Shown here in pieces: positions 25,445-36,208 of a stretch of 64,000 nt of DNA. Position numbers and translations under genes: made by a program. How positions within the stretch are numbered: the stretch's first letter is position 1; every line of letters begins with the position of its first letter. Source of the stretch: Isoetes taiwanensis (lineage: Eukaryota; Streptophyta; Lycopodiopsida; Isoetales; Isoetaceae). The notes beneath the pieces are model-generated. The model saw only the letters and a program-made list of their open reading frames with translations. It had not been told where the DNA came from and ran no database searches. The stretch spans positions 745,927-809,926 of the forward strand of contig JAJEKV010000001.1 of NCBI GenBank assembly GCA_021234155.1, in the 5' to 3' direction.

Positions 25445-25735
25445 TCCTTAAAGTTCGAAAGCATGCAAAACATAGATCAGAGGGATCTTGATTGGCATCA
25501 CGGCCGTAGATTGGCGCCATGAGTCCGGCATGAAACGTAGATCGCAGGGATCTTGATTGATCATGCAAATATAGATCGATCTTGACACGGCCGTAGATTG
25601 GCGCCCATGAGTCCGAAGCATGAAATAGATCGTGAGGATCTTGATCCCGACAAATTTCATAAAGTCCGAAAGATGCAACGCCGTAGTATCTTGATTGTGA
25701 TCAATGGCCGATTGTGCCATGAGTCCGAAAGCATG
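25445..25735 (+). repeat. Four-unit tandem array, about 70-90 bp per unit
   Basis: Each unit contains CATGAGTCCGAAAGCATG, a GATCGxAGGGATCTTGATTG block and, in most copies, ACGGCCGTAGATTGGCGC. The last unit is decayed. It sits directly upstream of the copia integrase remnant. No frame is open through it. Confidence 0.75.
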
Positions 25736-25829
25736 GACCCATCAATCGCCCCAAATACGCCAATCTCCACAGTAACTGGTTCGTCCATCCGGGCCTTTGA
25801 CGGCCGTGGATCGCAAAATCAGATAGAAG

Positions 25830-26035
25830 AGTATGTTTATGGAGAATTTCCACCGCAGTGGAATATGGCATTAGGAGGTAACTCCATTTAAAGCTATTCT
25901 CCACAACAAAATGGAGTTATGAGTGCAAGAACAAAGTCCATACCATACCGAGAAGGGCCATGTTAAAGCATTTTGGGCTACCAAACTATTTAGAAAAAGG
26001 CTGAGTCAAATCTACTATATAAATTCAACATAAAC
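25830..26035 (+). pseudogene. Ty1-copia integrase core, C-terminal part (broken)
   Basis: The codons at 25,895-25,921 read YSPQQNGVM, followed by an RTK-type stretch. This is the diagnostic SPQQNGV-x-ER motif that follows the catalytic Glu in copia integrases. Upstream, a GEF-like sequence recalls the segment just before the catalytic region, but an in-frame stop separates it. Downstream comes a segment resembling the conserved FWAEA-type helix. Copia integrase inserts cDNA into the nuclear genome; this copy cannot be functional, with stops and an insertion following at about 26,035. Confidence 0.85.
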
Positions 26036-26690
26036 TTCTTCAAGAAGTATAAATGACAAATCACATAAAAGATGGCATCTTCAGTGTCCCTCAACTACAA
26101 TGGAAAAGTGTTTGACATGGGTATGTGATAAGTTGCTTCATCCCAAAGTGGCAGCTTTGTGGTAGCAAGCTTATCCATAGATGCCTCAAATACAACAATG
26201 TGCTCTGGCCCATAGAATTGATAATCGGATTTCGTCGTAGCCTGCCCTTTATATAAGCAAAGGGTTGAAAGTATTGAGCATTGTTTTTCTTGTGTGAGCT
26301 TCATTCTCGGATGTGCATGATCTTGGTTAGCAATCCTATTTGGCACGCCTTTGATCTAATTCTCGCTTCGCTATCTATCCCCGATGCATGGCACAAACAG
26401 AGAAACGAAAGCTTTTCATCTTGTATGTGGCTGGCTTTTATGGTCCATCCGAAGAAAAGAAGACTATTTATTTTAAGGACTTGGATTCTACAGCTTGAGA
26501 TTCTTCTTTCCGACACATAATAGACTTGTTATGTCTTATAATTATTTTTCTATTGATCAAGAGAAGAAAATATCGATTTTGGCACACTTACCTTTAGATT
26601 CATTCTTATGCATAACGCATGTGGTTGTGCTCAGCTTGATTAGTTTGTCCTGGGTTATGTTTGTCTATGCATTTTATGTTGTTACCGCTT
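26036..26690. other. About 0.65-kb insertion splitting the copia integrase
   Basis: In intact copia elements about 130 bases separate SPQQNGV from the next conserved KPxxxHLRVFGC segment; here there are about 850. The extra sequence carries unrelated short ORFs on both strands (26,095-26,346 minus; 26,495-26,788 plus) that I do not recognise. I see no clear target duplication, so the exact ends are uncertain. Confidence 0.45.
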
Positions 26691-26693
26691 TGA

Positions 26694-26876
26694 TTGGTAA
26701 TAAAGCTTGTCATCCTTCAAGAAAAAGAAAAAGAAGGGAATTTTTTTATGGTATGGTATGGTACAAAACCAACATATCATATATTTAAGGTATATGGATG
26801 TGAAGTATTTGTACATGTGCCAAAGGAAGTAAGGAAAAAGTTGGATGATAGAACAATATTATCTTGTAGGGTATGA
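26694..26876 (+). pseudogene. Ty1-copia integrase C-terminal segment
   Basis: The 60-codon frame contains VWYGTKPTYHIFKVYGCEVF followed by VHVPKEVRKKLDDR. This matches the conserved copia pattern Y-x-x-W-x-G-x-KP, FGC and VHVPKE-x-R-x-KLD that links the integrase core to reverse transcriptase. The expected downstream VGY motif is lost to a frameshift at the end of the frame. It continues, with an interruption, the element whose SPQQNGV motif is at 25,895. Confidence 0.9.
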
Positions 26877-27299
26877 CGAGTAGTCTAAGGCCTATAGGTC
26901 TGTATAATCCAAAGAAAGAAACAAACAATTTTAGTAGGGATATATATTTTATGAAATAGAAGACAAAAAAGGACAAGATAAAAGCCGGTCCAAAAAATCG
27001 TGAAAAGGAAGTGAACTAAAACCAAAAAGTCCTTCAAGGTGCATCTAGATCATAATGATAATGGAGATGGAAAGTCTCAAAATAGAGACGAAAAGTCCTC
27101 AGCATCAAGGAACGCAAACCTAAAAAATTTAGAAGCAAACAAAGAAAAAAAGTTACCAAATACAGAGGAAGAACTAAATGGTTAAGTGAAAGAGAAGAGA
27201 AGGAGGACAAAAGCTCAAGACTTCAAGGTGAGATGAAGATTGGCCCAAAGGTGTTTGATAGAGAAGAAAATGGGAAAAGTCTAAAATTAAAGCGTGAAC

Positions 27300-27930
27300 A
27301 TGAAATAAACAACATTCTTGCTATATTAGAGCCTGACATTCCATTGTCATATGAGCAGGTCAAAAAAAGTGAAGATTCAAAAAATTAGAGAAGAGCAATG
27401 CAAGAGCAAATGAGTTCATTTGAAAAACACACATATGAATTAGTAAAAATATCAGAGGGCAAAAGTATTGTTTGAAACAAATGGATATTCAAGGTCAAAA
27501 CTAGGCCAAATGGAAAATCTAAGTAATACAAAGCTCCGGCTTAGTGGCACAAGAGTTTTTTCAAAAGAAAGAGATAGAATATGATGAGACCTTTTTTTTT
27601 AGTCAAATTAGCAAGTTATGCACATGCATATAAACCGGATATGCACCACATGGATGTCAAAACAACCTTTCTAAATGCAAATTTAGAAAATGAAATCTTT
27701 ATGAAGCAAGCCTCGGGTTATGGAATTGGAAATGATATGGTTTGGAGATTAGGAAGGCTATGTATGGGCTGAAATAGTCACTTAGATAATGGTATTTTTG
27801 TACGTGAAATTATAGAATGATGAAAATCTTTATGTGTTTCAAAGAAGGCAAAACCTTTTGCATAATAGCACTATATCTTGACGCATTACATGCAAGGAAA
27901 TGCCGTAACACAAGAAGTTCTTGAAAATCA
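27300..27930 (+). pseudogene. Ty1-copia reverse transcriptase, N-terminal and palm part
   Basis: From 27,329 the translation gives EPDIPLSYEQVKK, then KWIFKVKTRPNGKSK (27,479 on), then MHHMDVKTTFLNANLENEIF within the 27,581-27,772 frame. These are the fixed landmarks of copia reverse transcriptase, which copies element RNA into cDNA in virus-like particles. The catalytic YVDD box corresponds to YLDA at 27,874-27,885, so the second Asp is missing. Stops and small frameshifts occur between the blocks. The frame is lost after about 27,930, where a long insertion begins. Confidence 0.93.
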
Positions 27931-29110
27931 AGTATCTAATATCTAGCATTATAACAGGGTTTTTTTGTGATTTTATACGCTTTTTGGCATGGTTTTCTAT
28001 ATGATTTCATGTATGTATTGCACGAGGTATACTAATCAAGATATCTAGAGTGCATGCATATTTCAATGGCATATTATCTATGGTTTTACAATGGTTTTGC
28101 ATTGCATATTTATACCTTCAGAAATAACTTATCTCTTTACTCCCAAAAATACATGCAAGTATCGAGACCCTTTACTTTAGGGTTCGTGGAAGAAAGGATT
28201 TTAAGGTTTAGCATTTAATGTGAGGAAGAAAAGAGGCGGAGAAGATTCGGCAGGGAGAAGAAGTGGCGCATATAGTGGATCTGAAATGATCGTTCATAGT
28301 GGAAATGATCTGATATTATTCGTTAATGGTTCCAGTGTTGGGCAAAGTCTGCGGCACTATACAAATCCTCCGTCTAGGTTTGCGATTTGATTGTTCAACA
28401 TCCAATATGTCGGTTCTGCTTCCGTCCACTAAAATCATAGTTTCGGACTTTGGCCGGTACACTTTTCTCCAACTGGAATTTATAGGGTTTTTATGTGAAG
28501 AAAACTAGGGTCTGCTGAAGATTTTGACTGCCTGTTATCACCGTAGCTATGCATGATAAGTTCCAGTATTCTGCTTCCACTTTGAACTACTGCAATAGAA
28601 GAAAGGGCATTCATCTCTATATCTTTTTGTTCTTAGATTTCTCTCTGATTTGGGTGAAAGATTACCTACCCAAGGCAGCATTTGCGTTGGCCTATTTGCT
28701 TCTGGGTATTGATGCTTCATTCTCCTGATTTTTTCCTTTAAGTAGAGGCTTCTATTATGGCCCATTCTTTGTTTTATCTAGGACGATTTGATAGTTGGGT
28801 GATGAGTTTTTGTGGGCTGCATCCCGGATCTGCAACGAAGTGATTCACACAAGCTTCCCTTTGTGCCCTTTGATCTTCACATACCTCCTTCAACAAACTT
28901 CCTCTCTGCCCTTTGATCCGGCAGGCTTGCAATCGACTCATTTAGCACAGGGAAGTAGCCGATTAAAGTTTTAAAAATCCGATTAACTTGAGAAGGAGCA
29001 AGAAATTTTCCAATAGGGTGCAAAATATTTGCCCAACACCGTGGTTTTTTACCTTGTGCATAATTTATCAGTCTTGAATCAGAAGTTATTGGGTGGACTT
29101 TTTTGGAAAG

Positions 29111-29208
29111 ATGGCAGAGGTTAGTTTGAAAATTAGCATACATGGTCGCAAAGCTGGGCTCCAGGGATTAGCCGCCAAGGCTAATTGTAGAGGATGTAAC
29201 TCGAGAAG
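29111..29208 (+). pseudogene. Possible captured first exon
   Basis: ATG opens a frame MAEVSLKISIHGRKAGLQGL, continuing with a CRGC motif, and ends AG|GTATCC before a long T-rich run, as at a plant 5' splice site. No family recognised. It does not join in frame to the open stretch at 29,314 under the splice sites I can see, so the two may be unrelated or separated by a sequencing error. Confidence 0.25.
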
Positions 29209-29313
29209 GTATCCTTTTTTTTTTCTTTATCGATTATGGGCTTAATGCAATCTTAATGTTTGTCTTGTAAAAGACTCTCCCATGAAGATTTTGGAGCTAT
29301 TTTTAGCTTCCAG

Positions 29314-29450
29314 AGTTGGGAGACATTCTTCAAGGAGGCTCTCATGTGGAGATGCCTTTGAATGATTGGGTATTTCAAGGATTCAAACAATCTAATGAGC
29401 TCTACATCACGAGAGGTCCTCTTCTAGATCTCTCGACCAATTCCTATTGA
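29314..29450 (+). pseudogene. Possible captured last exon
   Basis: After a TTCCAG acceptor-like sequence there is an open frame of about 45 codons, with LGDILQGGSHVEMPLNDWVF and then TRGPLLDL. It ends at TGA (29,448-29,450). It reads like the C-terminus of a soluble protein, but I cannot name the family. It lies inside the insertion in the copia element. Confidence 0.3.
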
Positions 29451-30284
29451 TAGTCAATTTGAATACTTTTGTTTTACTGCACCATCGTGCCTTTATAACA
29501 GAGGATTGTAGTCGGTTTATAAGAAATTAGGCATGGAAATTAATAGAAAGTAAATTAGGTGATTTGAAATGCAAACTTTGGGGTTTGAATTGAGCAATAT
29601 AATCATAACCTGGCATGCTTTGGTTTCTTTTCTTTGCTGGATACAGATCATAGAAGGATATCGCTTACAAGCTTGTATTATCTCGCTTATCATGTGAAGC
29701 ATTAACGCTTTTGGACTTGTTTTCTGATTGTTGGTGTAGAAATTTTTACATTGCTGATGAGTAGTGCCCTCCTCCAATTTTGTACAATACCGCTTGGCTA
29801 CATGAAATTGAACTAATGTTCAATACTCAATGAACATTTGATGTCCTTAGATTTGTCACTTGTGTGGAATTTTTACATTGATGATGAATAGTTTTATCTA
29901 GATCAATGTGTCCGATAACATGTTTTACCATAAATGATGTAATATTATTCTATAATGTTTTAACTTGTGCTAAGATTCTCATGTAATCGATGGTATGGCG
30001 TTGTTTACAAACCAAGATATATGTAACATCCGCTATGTGGTGCCGCAATGGTTCACCCGTGTTCAACTGCATGATTAACTGATCAAAAAACCGTTAGAAG
30101 AAAGGGGAGTGAGGAGCATTGATGCTTTCCTTCAGCACAACGATGCATAAGTAGCAAATCACCATATTCTTACAATTTGTTTATTTTTGGCACTTATGTA
30201 GTTACATAAACAACCTCTATAGTGTATATTTCTTGGCACTTATACACTTACATAAACAGGCAAACTAGCCCATAAAGTTTACCT

Positions 30285-30495
30285 ATGTTTGCTTTAGTTA
30301 AGGCCCGAAGGGCCCAAATTTTTTTTTAATATAACAATCAACACACAACTATCATTAACATTATTAACACAAACCATTGCATTTAACACATTTAAATTAA
30401 AATCCCTCTTAAACCCCTTTGGTTTGGGTGCATATTCACACGGGTTACGAGGGCAAATGAGAGCCGCCGGATGGGCATATTTGCCCTTTATTCCA
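30285..30495 (-). repeat. Inverted copy of the terminal-repeat-like segment
   Basis: Read on the minus strand, it begins with a GTGAATATGC...CCAAACC segment, then AATGGTTTGTGTTA, GTTATATTAAAAA, a GGGCCC block and AAAGCAAACAT, parallel to 19,180-19,365. The flank toward 30,490 contains GGGCATATTTGCCC, itself a palindrome-like terminus. Confidence 0.5.
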
Positions 30496-30523
30496 AGATC
30501 CGACCGTAGCATCCAATATTAAT

Positions 30524-31265
30524 ACAATGCTGCAGAAGTTTGGCATGATTGACTGCAAGTTTACACGCACACCACTAGTACCTGAACACAAGATTTCAGC
30601 TATTATGAGGCCCAAAATTGAGCAAGCAATTATAGACATATCAAATGTACCATACATGGAGCTAATAGGGTCGCATCAGATGTTAGAAACTATACAAGGC
30701 CCGACATATCTTTTGTTGTGAATTTACTATTAGATATTCTAACAATCTTGAAGGCAACAATCGATAGCCGCAAAAAGGAATTTTAAGATATCCAAGGGAA
30801 GCCAAGAAGAAGGTATATTGTACAAAAATGGCGATCTTGTTCTACATGCTTATTGTCATGTAAATTGACAAGTAATCTTCATCATAGAAAGTCTACATTA
30901 CAGCTTTTGCTTAATGCTTGGAGGAGGAGTTGTTGTTCGAAATGTAAGAACCAAATGTTGCAATGTCTTTAGTAGAAGCAAAATATGTCGCCGATCTAGT
31001 TTAGTAGCTAAAGAAATTATCCGGTGCTAGAAGATTACTAGATAAAATGTGGTTTGATTCAAAGAGATGCCACGCTTTGGTATGTAATGCCCCCCGGCTT
31101 GCATTGCTCAACATAAAATTCTCGTTTCTTCAAAGAACCAAGCACATTGAGTCATATGTACATTTTATTGGAGGAATGGTGGCCAAGAAGTGTGTTTCTC
31201 TAATAACGTTAGCACACGTGAAGAGATTGTAGACATACTTTCAAAAGCATCAAGCATCGGAAAAG
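30524..31265 (+). pseudogene. Ty1-copia reverse transcriptase end and RNase H
   Basis: The frame at 30,527-30,721 begins LQKFGMIDCKFTRTPLVPE, the copia F-x-M-x-x-C-K-x-x-x-TPL motif, and reaches VPYMELIGS and a RPD-like segment. Near 30,960 AMSLVEAKYVA matches the RNase H motif (usually ALST-x-EAEYVA). Near 31,140 RTKHIESYVHFI matches the ARTKHI-x-x-x-xHFI motif at the end of copia pol. RNase H removes the RNA template during cDNA synthesis. Stops and frameshifts throughout make this non-functional. Confidence 0.9.
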
Positions 31266-33044
31266 TTTATGCTATTTAAACACAACTAGGAGTTACAGAT
31301 CTAAGTCAAGGCAAAGCTTAGGGGAAAACAGATATCTGAATATCATATGAAAGGGGAAGATGCAATATTTCATGTGCGCACATTAAATGTTATTTGATTT
31401 AATAGTCCATGGTTCATATTCAACCTGTATGAACTTGTTTTTTAAATGTTGAAGATTCAAAGGGTCAAATGACCTAGTGACAGATAAGAAATTTAAATTT
31501 AGAAGCATGCTAAATCCAAGCTGTTGTGTTGTCAGATTCTCCAAACCTACAACTTGATTTCGAAATTGATATATTACTCGGTGTCAAGGAAATGGCAGGA
31601 TGCAGAATGATGTAAGCCAAGGCAAAATGTTTCAATGCTTTCCAAAATTAATAGTGCAAGTTTTGAATCCATTATGAACAATATTTCTATGGTCTAAAGC
31701 TTGTTATAGAGAGAGTTTGAATGGTTTATACCACAAGTGCTTTGCAACCATTGAACCTTGTCTTTTCATAAGTTTACAACAACCTCAACCTCATAGAATG
31801 GTTATTTAATGAGGGTGATAAAATGAGTTTTTTGGAAGATCTGAAAATTTTTTGGCATCAAGAAGGCCAAAGATTTTAATCCAGAATGACTTGAGAGAAT
31901 ATTAAAAAGTTCTCCACCACCAGAAAAAAATAGAAGCTATAGCCATTAGATATTTAGTTACCCAAAATATACCCCAACATGCCAAAGCTCACTAATGAAT
32001 TGTCCCTTAATAGGGTCAATTCGAAAGATACCCATAATTGCAGCTCAAATGGGCAAACGATCTATTAAGATTTCCACACCTTTTCAACCATAAACTAGAA
32101 ATGCTACAATTTTTGTTATGTGACAGTCTCAGTTGCATTGCTCTTACAAAAACTCCAGACGTCTTCGAAGAACTAAGCAAATTGAGTCATATGTACATTT
32201 TATTAGAGACATGGTGGCCAAGAAGTACATTTTGGTCTAATACATTAGCACATAGGAACAGACTCTAGACATACTTACAAAAGCACTGTTACTGAAAAAG
32301 TTTACGTTATTCAAATGCAACCGAAAGTCACAGCCTAGATCAAGGCAAAGCTTAGAGAAAACAAACATCCTAATATGATATGAAAGGAAAAGATGAAGTA
32401 GTTCATGTGCACATTAGATGTTATTTGATTTAGTAGTTAGGATTCAAAGCGTCGAATGACCTAGTGATAGATAAGAAATTTAAATCTAAAAACATGCTAA
32501 ATCCGAGCTGTTGTATTATCGAATTCTCAGACCCTACAACTTGATTTTGAAATTGATATATTGCTCCATGTGGAGGAAATGACAAGATGCAGAATGATGT
32601 AAGACAAGACAAAATGTTTTAATGCTTTTCAAAATGAATAGTGCAAGTTTTGAATCCATTATGAACAATATTCCCGTGGGTCTAAAGTTTGTTGTAGAGA
32701 GAGTTTGAATGGTTGATACCACAAAATGCCTTGCAAACATTGAACCTTGTCTTTTCATAACTTTACAATAAGCCCCTCAACCTCCCTCAAATTCAGAGAA
32801 TGCTTTTTGTAATGAGGGTGATAAAATGAGTTTTCCAAGAGATCTGAAATTTTTTGGCATCGGAGAGGCCAAAGACCTTAGTCCACAATCATTTGAGAAG
32901 ATACTAGAAGGTTCTCCATCATCAAAGAAAGAACTAGAAGCTATAACTCGTTAGATGTTTAGATATATCCAAAATATACTCCAAGATGCTAAAACTTATT
33001 AACGAATCGCCCTTGACAGGTCAATTCTAAAGATACCCACACAC
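31000..33044 (+). repeat. About 1.0-kb tandem duplication of the copia 3' end
   Basis: Sequence from the RNase H terminus through downstream non-coding DNA (about 31,000-32,036) is repeated at about 32,037-33,044. Matching landmarks are TTGAGTCATATGTACATTTT (31,147; 32,182), CATGCTAAATCC (31,506; 32,493) and TCAATTC-AAAGATACCCA (near 32,016 and 33,020). The second copy retains DSLSCIALTKTP, the RNase H D-x-x-S-x-x-x-L motif. The copies are diverged and carry small indels. Confidence 0.85.
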
Positions 33045-33123
33045 CGGGCTACCGAGGAGTCAATTCCAACTCCCACGACCGTCCGCGGCGCCCAGCCTTT
33101 GTCGATCGTCCTCCGACCGCATT

Positions 33124-33312
33124 TTGAAGCGTAATGTAGACATGGACACCTTTGGATCGAGAGGAGGAACAGTGGATCAGGTATTTGGTCGATCAAATAG
33201 CATAAACCTTACTCCAGCCTCTCAATCAAGAGGGTTTAGCCTATTAGATCACCCCAGCAGCCAAGTAGATCCCGAGATTGACCTAACTAAAGAACCTAAC
33301 TCTATGAGATAG
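33124..33312 (+). CDS. Unidentified 62-codon ORF next to the LTR
   Basis: The frame encodes MDTFGSRGGTVDQVFGRSNS, later SLLDHPSSQVDPEIDLTKEP, and stops 21 bases before the shared TTTATTATG boundary of the unit-2 LTR. It is Ser/Asp-rich with no membrane segment. It follows a GC-richer patch (33,040-33,120) unlike its neighbours, so it may be the end of a host gene exon or captured DNA. No family recognised. Confidence 0.25.
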   Translation: MKRNVDMDTFGSRGGTVDQVFGRSNSINLTPASQSRGFSLLDHPSSQVDPEIDLTKEPNSMR

Positions 33313-33335
33313 ATTAGTTCTTTTATTATTTATTA

Positions 33336-34266
33336 TGTTGATATGATGGACGGATGGATCTCTGTGGAACTCATTGTATGGGGAAGGGGGTAGAGACTTA
33401 AAGCTTAGTAGATGATGCTCCTAGTTAGTCCCTCTTAGTGCATTACTAGATTTCGCCCCGTGGTACAAGAACCCCACCGGTTGTGGGCTTAAGGGGCCGA
33501 CTGGCTTAGAATGAGGTTCGTGTTCTCACCCCTTGACCGATCCCTCCTGGTGTGTAAGCATTTCATCTGGGATCGAGTGACTAGGTCTAATGGCTTGCCA
33601 CCGAAAGTGTGGGGTAAGGCATGGGCTCGACAACCGTGGGTGGAGTTCACCTTCCAAAGGGTTAAGTTTTAATAAGGGCAGCGGGGCCCCCAGTCACCTT
33701 GGGTCAGCATGTAGATCTCTCGAGGGAGTGATCCCCACCTGCCCCATCGGACCGGGAGATGTAAACCGTGAATAGCCCCTTTGGCTATGCACCCGCAAAA
33801 GCTTCAGCCAGTCCCAACACTTTTCAAACCTACTCCGCAAAGTGTGCATGGAGGGGCGGATGGAGTGGACAACCCAATGCCATGTTCTTATGCCGCCCCC
33901 AATCCATTGTCATGATTCTCGCCTGCGCAATGAACTCCTCTGAGGCCCAAGCTTGTCGGGCCTATCCCCCGTGTTCGAGCCTTGGGTAGGAACTTCCTTT
34001 GTATTGTGCTGATCTTTGTCTATGCAGATATGTGGTGAGCCATCCTTCGAGATGGTCATGATGTGCTTTGATGTATATGTACTTTACATATGTTTACGCC
34101 CGCAGCTAGGTAGGCCCCGAGGGAGACGGTGGTAAATGACACCTTCATTCTTCCCAATCGGATTGCGTTGGATGTGTGGAGGGCCTTGTAACAAGTGGAG
34201 CTGGTATAGGGATGAACTGCGTTTGTATACCATGAGTGCACCGTGATATGAGTAGGGGATGTCACG
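33336..34266 (+). repeat. 5' LTR, unit 2 (complete)
   Basis: It begins TGTTGATATGATGGAC and ends ...GTCACG just before the primer-binding site, giving a length of about 930 bases. It is the only 5' LTR in the window with its outer flank visible: ...TTCTTTTATTA|TTTATTATG. The seven bases TTTATTA before TG are shared with the junction after the Helitron in both 3' LTRs. Confidence 0.8.
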
Positions 34267-34267
34267 C

Positions 34268-34279
34268 TGGTATCAGAGC
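34268..34279 (+). other. Primer-binding site, unit 2
   Basis: TGGTATCAGAGC sits one or two bases past the LTR end. It is complementary to the 3' end of plant initiator methionine tRNA, the usual primer for reverse transcription in plant LTR retrotransposons. This is the strongest evidence that the flanking repeats are LTRs. Confidence 0.9.
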
Positions 34280-34477
34280 AATGTTCTTGGAGACCAAGAG
34301 CAAAGCACTCCACCATGCTACTTGACCATGCTTCCAAAGAGTACTAACTTGATAGGATCCTCAAACCTCGAAAAAGTGGGAAAATGTTTTTCATTTTTGT
34401 AGTTTGTGCTAAGCTAGTAACAATTAAGCTAATTGGAACTTAATAAGACTAAAAAGAATGAGCCAAAAATTTGCCGT

Positions 34478-34785
34478 GTAAGGTGGTCTCACACCGGTAC
34501 GGTCGGGTCGAAGAAGAACCAAACTTCAGCCTTGAGCGAGGCACGGGTAAGGTAAGGTGGTCTCACACCGCTACCGGTCAAGAACTAAACTTCATAAGGT
34601 AAGGTGGTCTCACACCGCTACCGGTCGAAGAACTAAACTTCAATTCTTGAAGGTGGTCTCACTGCTGCCCCGTCGGGTCAAGAACTAAACGGCCGAAGAA
34701 CTAAACTTCAATTCTTGAAGGTGGTCTCACAAACCGCCTGGTCAAGAACTAAACTTCAATTCTTGAGCGAAAGCACTAAACTTCA
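34478..34785 (+). repeat. Leader tandem array, unit 2
   Basis: About five units of GGTGGTCTCACACCGCTACC, then GGTCAAGAACTAAACTTCAA. Counterpart of 1,050-1,356 and somewhat better preserved. Confidence 0.75.
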
Positions 34786-35402
34786 ATTCTTCATACCTAG
34801 ACCATGTCCAAACTAGTCCAAAACACCTCCAAATTGACTAATAAGGAGTCCATTCTGCCTAACTCGAGGAGACTAGCATGAATAGACCTTTAGATCACCC
34901 AAATTGGACAAGTTTAACCCAATTTTACAGTTAATGTTCACACAGCTCGCCGGTCAAAGAACTAAACTTTAGTTTTTGAGCGTGGCGCAACCTGTGAGAC
35001 CTCCAAACTTTGAACTTCCATAACTTGAGCTACAGAGCTCCAAATCGCCTGAAAATTGTTGCAATAGGACCATTAGACAGCCTAGAATCCATTTGTGAGC
35101 TCAAATTAGGCTAGAAATGTCAAACCCCAACTCAAAATGACCAAAATTGTTCAAACCCTTGAATTGTTTTTCCAAACTATGGTTTGTTTGTAAATAGAAG
35201 CATACCTCATTAGTAGCTCGCAAGTATTGCTCTCAGCTCGAAGCTGATGCCTTACTCCTAGATAGAAGTGCCCAAGAACACCCCTTTGTTATAGTCATCT
35301 AGACCTCAAAGATACCAACCCAAGTCCAACCGCTGGTACATCACCTCCGGGTCATGCCAAAAGCATAAACCTTGACCTAATCAAAGGTCCTCCTAATAGA
35401 GT

Positions 35403-35609
35403 TTGACTTATATAGCCGCCATTGACATTGACACTCCCCCTATTGCCGAGATACCTAGAAAGGAGCTAGAGTCTAGAGCTGCCCAAGTCACCTCATGTGT
35501 AGAGATTGGACTCCCCCAAACCAACTTTGTTAGGACCTTAGAGTATGCCTCAAACATCATGGAGGTTTTGCAAAACAACCCTCATGTCATGCCATACCAC
35601 ACGTCCTAA
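35403..35609 (+). CDS. Unidentified ORF in LARD interior, unit 2 (doubtful gene)
   Basis: This is the counterpart of 1,969-2,259. It has 68 codons containing IAEIPRKELESRAAQVTSCV, then a segment FVRTLEYASNIMEVLQNNPH whose frame differs from the unit-1 version. The two versions agree only for the first half, so at most one is the natural frame. Confidence 0.2.
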   Translation: MTYIAAIDIDTPPIAEIPRKELESRAAQVTSCVEIGLPQTNFVRTLEYASNIMEVLQNNPHVMPYHTS

Positions 35610-36208
35610 TATCCATAGACTTGATATTATAGATATGTTCCAAAGAATGCCGCCGAGCCATCTTGCTTGTTTATAGAGCCCAAAATGTTGTAGAAGAGCC
35701 CTTCAAGTAGACCCTTAGACTCTAGAACATACAAGCCGCTTTCAAGGACGGGCTAGAGCCACGTAAGAGGTAGAGGCGCAACCCCTTCAAGACATCAAGG
35801 TCAAGAGAGGGAAGCACAACGACAAACACCTAAACCGACAAACGAGTAGAACAGACACCATCGCCTAGCATCAATCTTCATCAAATGGGAAGGATATTTG
35901 GTAACAAGCGGCATCAAGAATTTTCTAGATGTCAACCTCTCTGGGCTACCACGCCCATGAGCTCACATCGAAAAGAGGATCTCGACGCCTTCACCAACTC
36001 GACGACATGAGTTTCAAATGGAAGAACGCAACGCAAAGAAAATACAGTGTGAAGACGCTAGAATCGATATCGCATTAGCATCATGAGCTAGGCCGTAAGG
36101 CATAATCTTCCGGCCAAGGAGAGAAGTCATGGCGACACGGAGCGATAGAAACCGGAGGAAAGACCACCACCTACCTTGCAGCCCAAAGAGCTCGCTTAAT
36201 GTCAAGCA

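Larger units (their letters stand above)
27950..30515. mobile_element. About 2.5-kb insertion splitting the copia reverse transcriptase
   Basis: Copia homology stops near 27,930 and resumes at about 30,524 with the next part of the same domain, so about 2.5 kb has been inserted. The insert contains sequence that looks like gene material (possible exons at 29,111-29,208 and 29,314-29,450) and near its right end an inverted copy of the 19,180-19,365 terminal-repeat-like segment. Its left end shows no matching inverted repeat. A gene-capturing DNA transposon is a reasonable reading, but the element class is not proven. Confidence 0.5.
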
